A DNA stretch of 64,000 bases from Cladocopium goreaui (GCA_947184155.2 CAMXCT020000891.1:348501-412500); one strand, 5' to 3'. Counted from the first letter of the stretch, positions 10,547 to 22,229 are shown. Program-made: numbers and translations. The notes: generated by a model from the letters alone, not told the origin.

Positions 10547-11221
10547 CGACGGGCGTTCAGAAACTGAAACAACAGGGTGACATCAGGCAATTGGGGAGCC
10601 GCTAGAGCCTATCTATATTTAATTACTGGGGTTTTGTCGCGCTGACTTGAAGACATGGCTCTTGGATGCTCTTGGGGTGTGTTTTTCCTTTTTTTCCCCC
10701 AATTTTGGGTCCCCCAATTCCACCAGATTCTCATCACAAGTGTTTTCCTTGAAATGGTAATTTGGGGGGACACTCCTTGTTTGGACTAGCCAATGTGGCT
10801 CCCGACTAGATACAGTATATTACTTGAGAATACTTGATATTGCTTGTATATATAGATTTATAAAGCAGGTACCTTGCAGGATTCAAACATGGCAATGGAA
10901 TGCAATGGAAAATATTTGTTGAATATGTTCAAAGAAATGTATAGATCAATCTTTCATTACCTATGATGATGATATTTGTACCGGGTGGATTGAAACCACC
11001 AACTAGTCTATTATGACTTTGTATGACTTTGTCCTTCCTCATAGGGTACCCCCAAAATCAAGCGGTTTAGGGTGCATTATCTCCTTTGCTGAATCATCAT
11101 GCTGTCTGACTCTAGACATACTCGCATTTTTTTTTAAACCACCCTTGACATAATCATTGCCAGCCACACCAAACCTATAATTTACATCTATCTTTTTGTT
11201 TAGTCATTTTACATTATTTTC
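10547..11221. other. No gene seen
   Basis: This is 3' flank of gene A. It is AT-rich with no domain-bearing frame. Confidence 0.5.
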
Positions 11222-11330
11222 TACTCTCTGGTAAACAAACATAACTATGGAAAATCACAATATTTAATGGGTAAATCAACGAAATAAATGGCCATTTTCA
11301 ATAGCAAACTGTTCAATTACCAGAGGGTAT
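11222..11330 (+). mobile_element. M1 palindromic element
   Basis: Left end TACTCTCTGGTAAACAAACA, right end ATTACCAGAGGGTA, with M1 internal words (ggaaaatcac, gggtaaatcaac, atggccatttt). Confidence 0.8.
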
Positions 11331-11363
11331 CTGCTATGGGCCATGGGAGGCTTTTTACGACAG

Positions 11364-11482
11364 AACACGTCTCCTCCGAGGCCATGGCATTAGTGCAGGA
11401 GTGTGCCAGTGCTATCGAGCACTTCGACAGCTGCCTCAAAGAGGCGGCTTTGCCGGAGATGCTCCTCGACGAAGGACCAAAG
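11364..11482 (+). CDS. Gene X exon (helical segment)
   Basis: After ACGACAG the frame reads HVSSEAMALVQECASAIEHF then DSCLKEAALPEMLLDEGPK and ends at an AAG|GTTTGT donor. It needs one base from the previous exon and ends in phase 0, matching the exon at 11906. It is helical and acidic; no family is recognised. Confidence 0.6.
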
Positions 11483-11905
11483 GTTTGTGATGACACTGCG
11501 TTATTTTTTTCAGAGAAATATAGAACATTTTCAAGTAACATATTTCTTCACTATTTGAGATTCAGATTTTTGACAACTTCGATTTTTTTGAACGGTTGCT
11601 GTACATAATATATGCACATTCTCTATATATATATTATATGATTTGATAAACCCGAACCAAAAAATGAGTAAAATATTCTACAAACTATGACTGGTTTGAA
11701 AGGATAATTTTGGTGAACCGTTTGTTTTTTCGAACAAAAGGCCGGAGAGATATGGGAATGGGTCCACATGATAAACTTCCTCCCCAGAACGGATGGTCTA
11801 TTCTCGGGCCAGGCCAGTGGTAAACCAATTTTGACTATATCAATGATCCATAATGTGATCCAATTGGTTTTTTCTTTTCGGATATCACAAACAAAAATGG
11901 GGCAG

Positions 11906-11977
11906 CATATCGCCAAAGTCTTGTTGTTTCCTGGCATCAGCGGTGAACATGCGCAGATGACCACCGATACCAAGGAG
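11906..11977 (+). CDS. Gene X exon
   Basis: Only one of the three frames is open through to the GAG|GTAATT donor. It reads HIAKVLLFPGISGEHAQMTT and ends DTKE. The acceptor is GGGGCAG. Length 72 bases, phase 0 at both ends. Confidence 0.5.
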
Positions 11978-12164
11978 GTAATTACTCTGTACGTCTTATT
12001 ACAATCAAAGAAATCTAACCATGGTCAACATACCCAATTTGGAATGTTAAAACGTTTCGCTAAATCACACACTGCCAACATTTCCAGTTTACATAGATCC
12101 ATAAAACACATTTTACATCATTTTACGGTGTATATATATATATTATATCAACTTTAAAATATAT

Positions 12165-12640
12165 TATATTACAATATATTATATTATATTATATTATATT
12201 ATATTATATTATATTATACTATATTATACTTTATTATACTTTATTATACTTTATGACATCATATATGATATATATATATATATATATATTATATCATATG
12301 ATACTTTACTAAATTATATTGTATTTTATTTTATTATATTGTATTGTATTATGTATATTATTTTGTATTACCTCATATATGCATATATTATATGTATTAT
12401 TTGTACATATATATATATATATTATATGTTCACATATATTGTATTTTATTATATTATATTATATTATATTATATTTTATTATATCAACATATTTTATTTT
12501 TAATATTATATGTACATATATATATATATGTATTATATTATATTATATTATATTTTATATTTTATATTATATTCTATTATATTATATTCTATTATATTAT
12601 TTTATTATTTTAATAAATTATATAGTATATTTAGAATATA
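12165..12640. repeat. AT low-complexity (ATATT)n region
   Basis: Long runs of ATATT and TA steps. Open frames rich in Ile and Tyr here are artefacts. Confidence 0.85.
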
Positions 12641-12724
12641 CAGATCTATGATATGATTCAACCCGTGATGAACATGTCCAGCTCAACCTGGGCAGCCGAA
12701 GCTCCATTCCTCCTTTTTACCAAG

Positions 12725-12785
12725 GCAAAAGGCCTGCGAAGAAGTGGTCCAGGAGTGTGAGAACCTCCTGAGCCTGCGAGACTTG
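12725..12785 (+). CDS. Gene X exon (coiled-coil-like)
   Basis: After TTTACCAAG the frame reads QKACEEVVQECENLLSLRDL and stops at a TTG|GTGGGT donor. It ends in phase 0, matching the start of the exon at 13746 (DRDKAL). Heptad-like spacing of Leu and Val suggests a coiled coil. Confidence 0.6.
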
Positions 12786-12845
12786 GTGGGTCGTTGTGTT
12801 TTTTTTCTTTGTTTTTGGCAGGATGAGGTCAGTGATTTGGGGATA

Positions 12846-12963
12846 TACCCTCTGGTAAACATACAAAAAACTTTGGTGAAAACCACCATTTTTCATGGGT
12901 AAATCAATGACCTCAATGGCCATTTTCAATAGCTATGCGATGTTAGTTCCTAACCAGAGGGTA
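12846..12963 (+). mobile_element. M1 element
   Basis: TACCCTCTGGTAAACATACA at the left and CTAACCAGAGGGTA at the right, with typical internal words. Confidence 0.85.
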
Positions 12964-13585
12964 CATATATATATATATATATTCATATATTCTTTTAAAC
13001 GGAGATTTCATGGGATGGACATCGGGAAAAAACATATGATATCTTGGAAGGATGAGACCATCTATGCATCATACGGGGCCTAATGGGTGCGGCAAGTGGA
13101 AAGTTACGTACCCAGTCAGAAGCCTATTGAGTGGTTGATAACCCTAGTACAACCCAGTTCTTAAAGGACATTTTCCAGTGATCCTAAGTCATGGAGGTAC
13201 CCTTGTTTCATGGAAAATCCACCAGAAAATGAATGATTGGGGCTTGAGGAAACCTCCAGTGATTTGAGGATATACTGTAATATGGCAATTTATATAATGG
13301 ATCTAGTGGGTATATATTATGACATATTGGGATAATCGGGTTTTCTTATGGATCATTTGGGATATCTGGTGGGGGATGACAACTTTAAGTATTTCTCCTT
13401 GTGTGTTTGATTTTCTATAAGTTTTTGTTTCTTTTGGGGTACGATGTTCATTCTGATGTCGCCAGTGGTTCTTCCACATCCTGAATATACATCATAGGTG
13501 TGAACGTTAGCAGGGTACCTATTGCCCGCTATTTCTGTATTGCACATTGAAGAGGAACTTCAAGGAAATCCACATATTCAAATCA

Positions 13586-13688
13586 CCCCCATGGTAATTT
13601 AACATAGCTATTGAAAATGGCCATTTATAGTGGATTTACCCATTCAAAATGGTGATTTTCTATAGTTACCTTAGTTTACCAGAGGGTA
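13586..13688 (-). mobile_element. M1 element, inverted
   Basis: The worn left end 'catggtaatttaacatagc' and right end TTTACCAGAGGGTA enclose the M1 core in reverse orientation. Confidence 0.75.
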
Positions 13689-13745
13689 TTGTGTCAAAGC
13701 CGGGCATTTTTGCCCCGCGCCGGGCTCGGGGCATCCTTAGGCCAG

Positions 13746-13818
13746 GACCGCGACAAGGCGCTGCGCGAACGTCAGCACTACGAGGAAAAGCTGCAAGATT
13801 TGCAAAGTGCTCGACCAG
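13746..13818 (+). CDS. Gene X exon (coiled-coil), GC donor
   Basis: After GGCCAG the frame reads DRDKALRERQHYEEKLQDLQ then SARP with one spare base, ending at CGACCAG|GCAAAA. No GT donor keeps the frame, and a stop (GCGCTTTAG) lies about 30 bases further on. With a GC donor the spare G joins GT of the next exon to give Gly and an unbroken helix. The residue pattern is a strong coiled coil. Confidence 0.65.
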
Positions 13819-13929
13819 GCAAAACCACGACAGTTGCCGCGGCGCTTTAGGGTGAAGTGGCTTGTCATCTCACTGGCCAAGTCTTAGTTAAGTACTTGGA
13901 GATGGAGTTCCACTTACAAATGGATCTAT

Positions 13930-13976
13930 ATATATATATACATTATATATATATACACATAATATGTATATATATA

Positions 13977-14009
<33 letters not shown>

Positions 14010-14057
14010 CTGTATATGTATATTATATGTATGTGTATATGTATATGTATATGTATC

Positions 14058-14089
<32 letters not shown>

Positions 14090-14092
14090 AGC
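13930..14092 (+). repeat. (TATATG)n hexamer microsatellite
   Basis: TATATA and GTATAT repeats with a few substitutions. Confidence 0.9.
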
Positions 14093-14425
14093 CATAGTCA
14101 TAGTTATAGTTTTTTAAAATCCCAACTTATGGGGGTCCAATTCCCATGGTTATACTGTAATACCCCTAAAACTAACCCCAGTCCTGCACCCCCAAGTGTA
14201 TCCCAACCGGTTCAGATTCCTGAGACTACCGATATGTTCATGGTCAAATCCACTGCTCTTGTTGGTTTAACATGGTTTAAACCTCAGTTTGGGGCAGTTA
14301 ACCCATTACACAGTTTCATTTCTCCACAAACTTATTTCTCCATATAAACTTACCATAAACCTCCATTTTATTGGGGATTTCCCAGCCATGAAAATCCTAA
14401 GCGTTTCAGCGTCACGGCACGGCAG

Positions 14426-14496
14426 GTGTCATCACTGAGCAAATCTCTCGAAACCTGGAAAAGTTGGATCGCGCCAAGATGTCCTTGGAGTCGCAG
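14426..14496 (+). CDS. Gene X exon (coiled-coil), GC donor
   Basis: After CACGGCAG the frame reads VITEQISRNLEKLDRAKMSL and ends ESQ at TCGCAG|GCACGG. Reading on would hit a stop 12 bases later. The two first bases complete a Gly codon with the exon at 13746. It ends in phase 0. Confidence 0.65.
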
Positions 14497-14527
14497 GCAC
14501 GGAGCACCTAAGGGGAAGCCACCTGGG

Positions 14528-14625
14528 TAGCCTCTGGTAAACGCTCGTGAACATGGGCCATTGATAGTTGATTTTCCCATTCAAAATGGTGATTTTCTAT
14601 GGTTATGTTAGTTTACCAGAGGGTA
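14528..14625 (-). mobile_element. M1 element, inverted
   Basis: TAGCCTCTGGTAAACG at the left and TTTACCAGAGGGTA at the right, with the core in reverse orientation and a slightly shortened left half. Confidence 0.8.
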
Positions 14626-15401
14626 ATGAGCGTAGTGGGTTAAGGTGAACTACCAAAGAATAGGCTTTGAACCCTGTGAACCAAGAAGACAAGGGGATTG
14701 AAGCATGAAAATATCAGGAAACTGATTGGTGAGTTTAGTTTAAAGCTCCATCTTCTGCTATTTTGATGCGGATGCATTGACTTAGCCAGCAAGCAGAAAT
14801 ACAAGGATGCCAACATTGGGAATGAGATGATGTGCGTCTTTTGTCCGATTTTCAGGATTTTCAGGTTCCAGAAATCAAACAAAAAGGTAATTTGTGAGGT
14901 GAACTTTCCCACAACATGGGATATATGATATACTAATTGCTCAATGCTCTTTGAAATTACTCGAAATGTTGGTTGAAGGGGTTGATGGCTAATGAAGTTA
15001 AACCCCCCCAGTAGTAAAACAATGAGATTCTAAAATCATATTTAGCATTTGAACCGATGAAATAGCGAGGATGTGTTTGATTCCAAGCCATACCGCCATA
15101 CCTTAATTCTTTAGTTTCCGGGTCCCTGATTAGATAAGATAGTTTCACAATGCACAAAGATTATTTTTTTGGAGTCTGTGGATGCTACGTATATATAATA
15201 TTATTAAATATTATACAATGCATGTTTGCATGTTCTGTTCTCGGTGTGCCGTCAGACATCTATACACTCTCCCTCTCTATCTAGATACCCATCGCATACA
15301 TATTGACATGCAGCTAGATCATGATCAATCTATATAGTCTATATAATTATAGATCCACATTTTTTCATTTTTTCTAGCTACCTGGTACCAACCCTTTGCA
15401 G

Positions 15402-15474
15402 ACTGCTGGAACGAGGAGCGCAAATTGGCGACGCAGCTGCGTGTCTTCATGTACCGACGCCCCGTGCATTTCAG
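15402..15474 (+). CDS. Gene X exon
   Basis: After CCTTTGCAG all three frames are open. The frame CWNEERKLATQLRVFMYRRP then VHF is chosen because it leaves AG, which joins the first G of the exon at 16151 to make Arg and a continuous FRQMFLALFRKYL. The donor is TTTCAG|GTGCAG. It needs one base from an upstream exon, while the exon at 14496 ends in phase 0, so one small exon may be missing between. Confidence 0.55.
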
Positions 15475-16150
15475 GTGCAGCTGCTGTGATGGTTGGCCAG
15501 AGAATGGTGATTTCCAAGAGATCAAGCATTTTCAAGCTAGAAACATGGGGCTATCACAAGAGAAAAAGGGTGATACTATTGGTTCTCCAGAACAGAAAGA
15601 TGAGGAGCTGATTTCGGCTGATATTTCACCAACAAAAGGCAGTTTTTTTTTCCAGCCTCCCCTACCAGGCAAAGAAGGAACACCTACTTGAACCGATTGT
15701 TTTTTGCCCATCCAAAAATGACTTCGTGCAAGAGTGGGGTTCCTCTTACTCAAGTTGGCAATTTGGGGTATAGCCCACTTTTGGAACACAGCCACAAAGG
15801 AGCACCGAGCACACGCCTGAGATACCAACATGGTGCATTTGCAAATCGCGAAAACACGGACCTATAATCATTGGAGCCCCAACCCAAAGTACAACAAACA
15901 CTGATGAAATCCACTTAAATCCCATCTGGTTGGTGATTTCAAACATAGGTAGATGATGATAAATCACTAGATTGCCTATAATCATAAATCTTATGGGATT
16001 ACCTAGAAATTTCATGGTTTACCATAAAACTATAAAATACTATATAATACTACTGGCTTTACCACAGTAAATCCCATGGAAATGCACATTTCCGCCTCAA
16101 ATCAAGTCCGCTGAGCCGATAAAATTGACGCAAAAAAGTGCCATTCTCAG

Positions 16151-16238
16151 GCAGATGTTCCTGGCGCTGTTCCGGAAGTACCTGGGATTCTGGACGCAAA
16201 CGGCCAAGCACAGCGAAAAAGCCTTGGAACTCATCAAG
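16151..16238 (+). CDS. Gene X exon (helical), GC donor
   Basis: After CATTCTCAG the frame reads QMFLALFRKYLGFWTQTAKH then SEKALELIK. The proposed donor is CATCAAG|GCGCGC, ending in phase 0, which fits the phase-0 start at 17786 (ADLNVG). Amphipathic helix. Confidence 0.6.
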
Positions 16239-17129
16239 GCGCGCAGTTCTGGAAAGTGGGGATGGATAGGCCACCTTTTTTTTTTGCCAATGAGGAAAAT
16301 GATGGAACATGAAAGATGATGGAAAACACGATGGAAAACCAACCATGGTAAATGCTGGCAATTTTGCAAAGTATCGAAGTGTTTGAGCTTCGTAGACTGA
16401 GATGCTGAAATGATCTGATCTGCCCTTGTGGATATCAAAATTGGGGATGCCTCGGAATTGCACGGCAAACGCGTCGGCAATGCGTTGGGAAAATGATGAT
16501 CAAACGTTGTTGGGTAACCCCATTCGTGACAAACCCTGGGCTTTGATTTGGTCAGGGGACAACTCTAGTAGAAGGGGTGTAGCGAATACATGGTTTTACC
16601 GTTGTCCTTTCGTTTTCTTTGCTCGTAGGCGGTTAACTTTGAAAAAAACATGACTTTGTTTTCTGCAGGCTTTCAAACAAAGCTTTAAGTTGCCACAAAC
16701 AACATGGAAGGAGTGGTTACTTAATCAACTTGAAATAGAGGGTCTTCCCATTGATTGCAACAGTTGATCAATTTTTCCACTAGCATCGGCCACAGGATGG
16801 GCAAACGTGTATTGCGCTGCATGCATGTTTTTTTTCAATTGGATTCCATGCATGAGATCATGTGGTAAATCCATATGAACACCTATTTCGGGTATGTTTC
16901 AAGTGATTGGATAAATTTACAGGAAACCATAGATTTTCCCATTAAATAATATGGGGCTTTCCTGCAGATTTTCCCTTAAACCAATCCATTGATTCAAGGC
17001 ATTTTGGCTTACCGCATGATTCTGACTCCAGTTGATACTACCCTTTTTTTTGTCGGAAAACACTCCGCTACTGTTAGTTATTACCTTACCCGATTCCAAA
17101 TAATGATTGGTGTTTACCCCTTAGCAAAC

Positions 17130-17750
17130 TCGCACCCTGGATTAATAAACCCCAAACGGCTGTTGAATTGGGAGGGTACCATTTAAATCATAAAATAAGT
17201 ATCAGATGAAATGACTATTGGAGCAGTACCCATTTTTCATAAAAGAAAAAAAAGTAAAAAAAAAGTATCAAATGATATGACTATTGCAGCAGTACCCATT
17301 TTTCATTAAAAAAAAAGTATCAGATGAAATGACTATTGGAGCAGTACCAATTTTCATAAAACAAGTATCAGATGAAATGACTATTGGAGCAGTACCCATT
17401 TTTCATTTAAAAAAAGTATCAGATGAAATGACTATTGGAGCAGTACCAATTTTTCATAAAACAAGTATCAGATGAAATGACTATTGGAGCAGTACCCATT
17501 TTTCATTAAAAGAAACACAAGTATCAGATGAAATGACTATTGGAGCAGTACCCATTTTTCATTTAAAAACGAAAGTATCAGATGAAATGACTATTGGAGC
17601 AGTACCCATTTTTCATTTAAAAAAAGTATCAGATGAAATGACTATTGGAGCAGTACCCATTTTTCATAAAAAAAAAGTATCAGATGAAATGACTATTGGA
17701 GCAGTACCCATTTTTCATAAACCATGGTTTAGTCTCCGGGGTTGACATTA
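17130..17750 (+). mobile_element. M5 element swollen by an internal tandem repeat
   Basis: The ends match the M5 family: 'caccctggattaataaaccc' at the left and 'aaaccatggtttagtctccg' then 'gggttgacatta' at the right. The middle holds ten copies of a roughly 50-base unit containing 'tatcagatgaaatgactatt' and 'gagcagtacccatttttcat'. The other M5 copies hold only one related 'agtacccccc' segment. Confidence 0.75.
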
Positions 17751-17785
17751 CTCAAAAACTCCGGTGGAATCATCGTCGATGCCAG

Positions 17786-17882
17786 GCGGATCTCAATGTG
17801 GGAAGTCGTGCACAGATCGTGGGGCTTCAGCGTGCTGTGGAGCTTAACGGAGTGGAAGTGGTGGTGCTGGAAGAGGAGGAAG
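17786..17882 (+). CDS. Gene X exon, first part of ELNG domain, GC donor
   Basis: After GATGCCAG the frame reads ADLNVGSRAQIVGLQRAVEL then NGVEVVVLEEEEG. The VG.R..IVGL....ELNG...VV pattern is a small beta-barrel-like motif that recurs in dinoflagellate proteins (recalled, not searched). The donor is GAGGAAG|GCCGGG, leaving one base. Joined to the exon at 20022 it gives EEEEGGRRLLVELPDG, which continues the domain as expected. Confidence 0.65.
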
Positions 17883-18084
17883 GCCGGGGCCGTTTGGGAT
17901 ATGGAAAACCATGGGAAAACCTATGGAAATGTCTATTAATGTCCACCTCTGATTTATAATTAAATAGGCCCCCCCCCTCTTTGACCCTAAATAGACTTAA
18001 AGCCACCACCAAACTTGTTTGTATGTAAAGGTTTTCAATTACCACAATTGAAAACGAATACATAAAATGCAATTTCAAAAAAAA

Positions 18085-18420
18085 AGGAATCCAGCAATCG
18101 TTTTAGTATTGATCTACTACTCATGTCATGGATTTAGTATTGATCTAGTACTCATGTCATGGATTTAGTATTGATTTAGTATTCATGTCATGGATTTAGT
18201 ATTGATTTAGTATTCATATCATGGATTAGTATTGATTTAGTATTCATCTCATGGATTTAGTATTGGTTTAATACTCATTTCATGGATTTAGTATTGATTT
18301 AGTATTCATTCCATGGATTTAGTATTGATTTAGTATTCATTTCATGGATTTAGTATTGATTTAGTATTTATCTCATGGATTTAGTATTGATTTAGTATTG
18401 ATTTAGTATTCATTTCTTGA
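18085..18420 (+). repeat. 31-bp tandem repeat
   Basis: Units of 'catggatttagtattgattt' plus 'agtattcat' recur about ten times with small changes. Intronic. Confidence 0.85.
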
Positions 18421-18848
18421 TCAGCGGGAAGGGGAAGGGGAAGCTCAGTAGCTTTATTCAGGGTCAAACTCTAATTGGTGCTAAGGCACCTCATGGGGGG
18501 TACCCTTGATGAGTTGATTTGGAGTTGATTTTGGATAAGTTTAAGTAAAGGTTTTGAATAGAAAGAGCATCCATCATTTTTGACAATTTCCAGCGATCAT
18601 TTTTAAATAAAGGTTTTGGTCAGCCCCATCTGGGCAAATCTGGGTTTAGGGCCAAAAAAAATTAGCACTATTCAGGGTAGTTTTATTATTTAGTTTGGGA
18701 GTTTGATTAGCACTATTCAGGGTAGTTTGATTAATCGTAGGTCAACATTAAATATCCATGAAATACCATATTAGGCCGTTTTTTTGTGGCGCCATGGTGA
18801 TTTTTTCGGGATACGAGGTCTAAGTGTTCCGTGGTATATGGATATCTG
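18421..18848. other. Intronic, no exon seen
   Basis: It contains 'gattagcactattcagggta' twice (about 18660 and 18705) and an M4-like word 'aaatatccatgaaataccat' at about 18748 that recurs at 59006. Confidence 0.5.
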
Positions 18849-18972
18849 ATTGGTGGTTTGGAACATGACTGGATTATGACTTTCCAGAAACAGTTGGGAA
18901 AAACCGAAGCCCAACTGACTAATGACGAACTCCATCATTTTTCAGAGGGGTAGGTTGAAACCACCAACCAGC
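18849..18972 (+). mobile_element. M2 element
   Basis: 'ctgattggtggtttggaaca' at the left, TTTTTCAGAGGGGTAGG near the right, and AAACCACCAACCAG at the end. Confidence 0.85.
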
Positions 18973-19756
18973 CATGGTAAAAAATACCACTAACTTCTTC
19001 AGTAAAACTGCACCAAGAAGCGATGGAATGATGGAAGATTCACCAGTGGTCGGCTGGTTTCACCACAACATGCTGTGTTTCGCGCCTGCAAAAGAAGATT
19101 ACATGGATTCTTTGAGTTACCATTTTGTGGGGACAATGACCTGCCAAAGTGTGGAGTTGAAATCTCAGACTTAGGGCATTTATACATATTTATACTCTGA
19201 GTACAGGGTACACCTTGTCTGATTTCTGTGAATGTGTTGATACTCGATGCCTTTTCCAGCATGAAAGGTGAGTTTGTGAGGCACTCACCGACTCACCTTC
19301 CGAACTTTTGTGGGGCACTTTGGATGTGGGGGACGGTGGAATTGTGTAAATGCGTCACAACTTAAAACGGTTAGTTCATTGGTTTCCTAAAATGGGGGAT
19401 CCCAAGTCACCATGGGTTTCAATACTAAAACGGTCTAAGTTTGGATGATTTGGGAGTACACCGATTTTAGCAAACCCTCATATGCACACACACACACAAT
19501 CCCTTCGGCCCTAACTGCCAGAAACCATGGTTCTTGATGGTGATTTACGCATATTTGGGACCATAGAATGCATGGGGGTGTTTCTCATATGAATGGGGGA
19601 TGGGAGCATTCCTATAATTATGGTCGTTTGTTCATGTTAGTTCATCTTAGTTCATTATGAACAATGGCTTCCCACAATGTATTGTTGCTGCATCTTCCCA
19701 CTTATACACATATTCCCATGTTTTGTTGCCATATTAGTTCATAGACATATTCCAGT

Positions 19757-19863
19757 CTGGTTGGTGGTTTCAAACATTTTTATGTTCTATAAGATATGGG
19801 ATGTCATCCTTCCCATTGACGAAGTCCATCATTTTTCAAGATGGTTATTGCACCACCAACCAG
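19757..19863 (+). mobile_element. M2 element
   Basis: CTGGTTGGTGGTTT at the left and CACCACCAACCAG at the right. The internal TTTTTCAAGATGG is altered from the usual TTTTTCAGAGGGG. Confidence 0.8.
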
Positions 19864-20021
19864 CTGGGGAAACATGGAAAATCACTATTTTTTATGGGTA
19901 AATCCATGTAAATCCACTATAAATGGCCATTTTTGATTGGACTATTGTCAATGGGGGCCTCACATTGCAGTTGTCAATGGCTTCTCCAGGTCTTCCGATT
20001 CCCACCGTCTGCGCATTGCAG

Positions 20022-20064
20022 GTGGACGGCGTCTTCTGGTGGAACTTCCTGATGGAGACCAGAA
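20022..20064 (+). CDS. Gene X exon, second part of ELNG domain, GC donor
   Basis: A 43-base exon. After GCATTGCAG the frame reads GRRLLVELPDGDQ plus two bases, ending at CCAGAA|GCTGGG. The two bases complete Lys with the first base of the exon at 21386, giving PDGDQKKSVRVENLCPV. Any other frame breaks this pattern. The donor choice is inferred from phase. Confidence 0.6.
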
Positions 20065-20352
20065 GCTGGGACGGCGATGAAACGTGGAGGGGCTAGCAAG
20101 GATCATCCCACCTAGCTGTGGAATCGAATGGAATTAACCAACTTCATCATATTGGGAAAATCATGGGAAGATCATGGGAAGATCATGGTGTATTATATTA
20201 TATATATGGTATATATGGTATATATGGGATACATGGGATACATGAGATATTATTACATATGTTTTTTGATTATGATCTTTGGAGTAGAGGCCAATGATCA
20301 CAGCGGCATTGATTTAACGGGATTTAACCAATAGTAATGGTGAATATAATGG

Positions 20353-20462
20353 GTACCCTCTGGTTATTTAACATAGCCATGGAAAGTTGCCCATTTATAG
20401 ATGGTTTACCTATTATAAATGGTGATTTTCCATGGCTATGTTAAGTAATTAACCAGATGGTA
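20353..20462 (-). mobile_element. M1 element, inverted
   Basis: TACCCTCTGGTTATTTAACA at the left and TTAACCAGATGGTA at the right. Confidence 0.8.
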
Positions 20463-20715
20463 TATGGGATATAGTTGGGATATGATATCTGATGTTGACG
20501 ATATAAAAGGGTGCAGTTCCTACGCAAACTAATGTAACTGGAGATATTTCACCATAAATATAGGGGTGTATATCCCAAGTTGAGTAGGGTAGTCGTACCC
20601 ATGAACGACTCCAACTGCCCAAGTATAGCCATGATGTGTTTGGATTCCGATGGCATGCAAAAAAAGACCAAGGGCCCCATTTCTATGCAAGAAAGATCGT
20701 ATTGCACATCTAATT

Positions 20716-20822
20716 CTGGTTGGTGGTTTGGAACATGACTTTTATGACTTTCCATTAAGTTGGGAATAATAACCCCAACTGACGAACTCATATTTTTCAG
20801 AGGGGTAGGTATACCACACCAG
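20716..20822 (+). mobile_element. M2 element with 4-bp duplication
   Basis: CTGGTTGGTGGTTTGG at the left. The right end is worn (ATACCACACCAG). AATT flanks both sides. Confidence 0.8.
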
Positions 20823-20970
20823 AATTTCTTTGAAAATGGGGGATACCTTGACATCCCTAAACTTGGCATCTTGATGGAAAGTAGCTAGTTTCAGACAAAT
20901 TACATGTGTGTTTCAGTACCTAAATCTACCATGTTGGGTTGATATTCCAATAATCTCTTCGAATTGGGGG

Positions 20971-21078
20971 TACCCTCTGGTAAACTAACATAACTATGGG
21001 AAATCACAATTTTGTATAGAGAAATCAACTATTTCGACTGGGCCATTTTCAATAGCTATGTTAAATTACCAGAGGGTA
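20971..21078 (+). mobile_element. M1 element
   Basis: TACCCTCTGGTAAACTAACA at the left and AATTACCAGAGGGTA at the right. Confidence 0.9.
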
Positions 21079-21385
21079 GCTACTTTCAGACAAAGCCATT
21101 CCAATGGTGTCCCTGGCGAGATCCCCTTGGAGTCAGCAGGGTGCACGGCTTTTGGGATCCTTGGGCCATGAAGCAATCAGAACCAGACCTAGGACCTGAC
21201 GAACAAAGCAGCTCCATATCTGTGGTTTCCCACATTGCTTTCTCTTCAGCTGTTGGTTTACCATATTTCTTGCGGGTGAATCCTATGATTGATATTATTG
21301 AACATCCCCAGCCCAGCAAAAACTCATTCAGAACACATTCCGAAAAGACTCCTCCAGCCCAGCACTTTCCACGGTGTTTCCCTAG

Positions 21386-21537
21386 GAAATCGGTGCGGGT
21401 GGAGAACCTGTGTCCCGTCTACCACGACCCGCTGCACCTCGAAGATGTCGACGCTGCCCCGTCGGCCCCCCCGGCTACCACGACGGGCGAGGCGGCGGAA
21501 GCGAAGGAGGAGCGGAGGCAGCCGGAGGATGCCAGGG
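21386..21537 (+). CDS. Gene X exon, end of ELNG domain and acidic linker
   Basis: After TTTCCCTAG the frame reads SVRVENLCPVYHDPLHLEDV then an Ala/Thr/Glu-rich low-complexity linker (TTTGEAAEAKEERRQPED). It ends at GCCAGGG|GTGTCT with one base left over. GC-rich third positions set it apart from the AT-rich surroundings. The linker is probably disordered. Confidence 0.7.
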
Positions 21538-21792
21538 GTGTCTGGGAGTTCAAAAAAGTTGGAAGAGCGTTCTCACCTATGTTGATTGGCGGTTTTAAAT
21601 TACATCATGATAATGGAAGTTTATAGGTTTACACAGAAACATAAGATAAGATAATAAGACAATTTTGAAGTATATTTCACATCCGACATCCCCATTTTCT
21701 TGTTCATTGATTTGTTTGTTAATCCCACATTTTCTGGTCTTGGTGGACTCCCAACTCAGTGTTTCAGCACCCTAGAGACGGTCACATTTTAG

Positions 21793-21820
21793 GCTTGCGG
21801 GAAGGGGCCCGGAATGACAG
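21793..21820 (+). CDS. Gene X micro-exon (28 bases)
   Basis: It lies between a CATTTTAG acceptor and a perfect GACAG|GTAAGT donor, and reads LREGARND with two bases at the left and two at the right. It bridges the one base left by the exon at 21537 (giving Gly) and the exon at 22099 (AG+G giving Arg) without a frame change. Confidence 0.6.
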
Positions 21821-22098
21821 GTAAGTTTATAAGATCATTGGATTTAATTATGGTGGGTATATTATCTTATAATTCAATCTAATTCTTATAAATCAACTTA
21901 TGACTGGGGGGCTCCTGTGGGAAAGATGATCATTTAGTGTAATTTCCAAGTTGCTGCTTGTATCATCATTCTTCGAAAATTAGAGCAACAGAACTGGCCG
22001 ATCTCACCTTTTAGATTGTTGCTGAGTTAAACCACCTTTTCTTCTTGCTCCAGCTCCAGATCCACCGTTCACTTCCCAGCGTTGCGTTCCAACCGCAG

Positions 22099-22229
22099 GT
22101 CACAGCTTCACCTGGAACCTTCGCGCGTGGCCACCTGCGGTGGCGAAGTCGAGCTGGAAGTGGATGGCCTAGCTGGGCCCATCAGCGAGGTGGTGGCCAA
22201 TGGCAGCTCAGTACTGGTGGTTTCGCTGG
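22099..22229 (+). CDS. Gene X exon (beta-rich)
   Basis: After AACCGCAG the frame reads SQLHLEPSRVATCGGEVELE then VDGLAGPISEVVANGSSVLV and VSL, ending at GCTGG|GTCGG with one spare base. Alternating hydrophobic residues suggest beta strands, possibly an Ig-like or C2-like fold; no family is certain. Confidence 0.65.

Noticed and set aside
12319-12651. Ile/Tyr-rich frames of about 110 codons
   Set aside because: AT low-complexity DNA without coding character.
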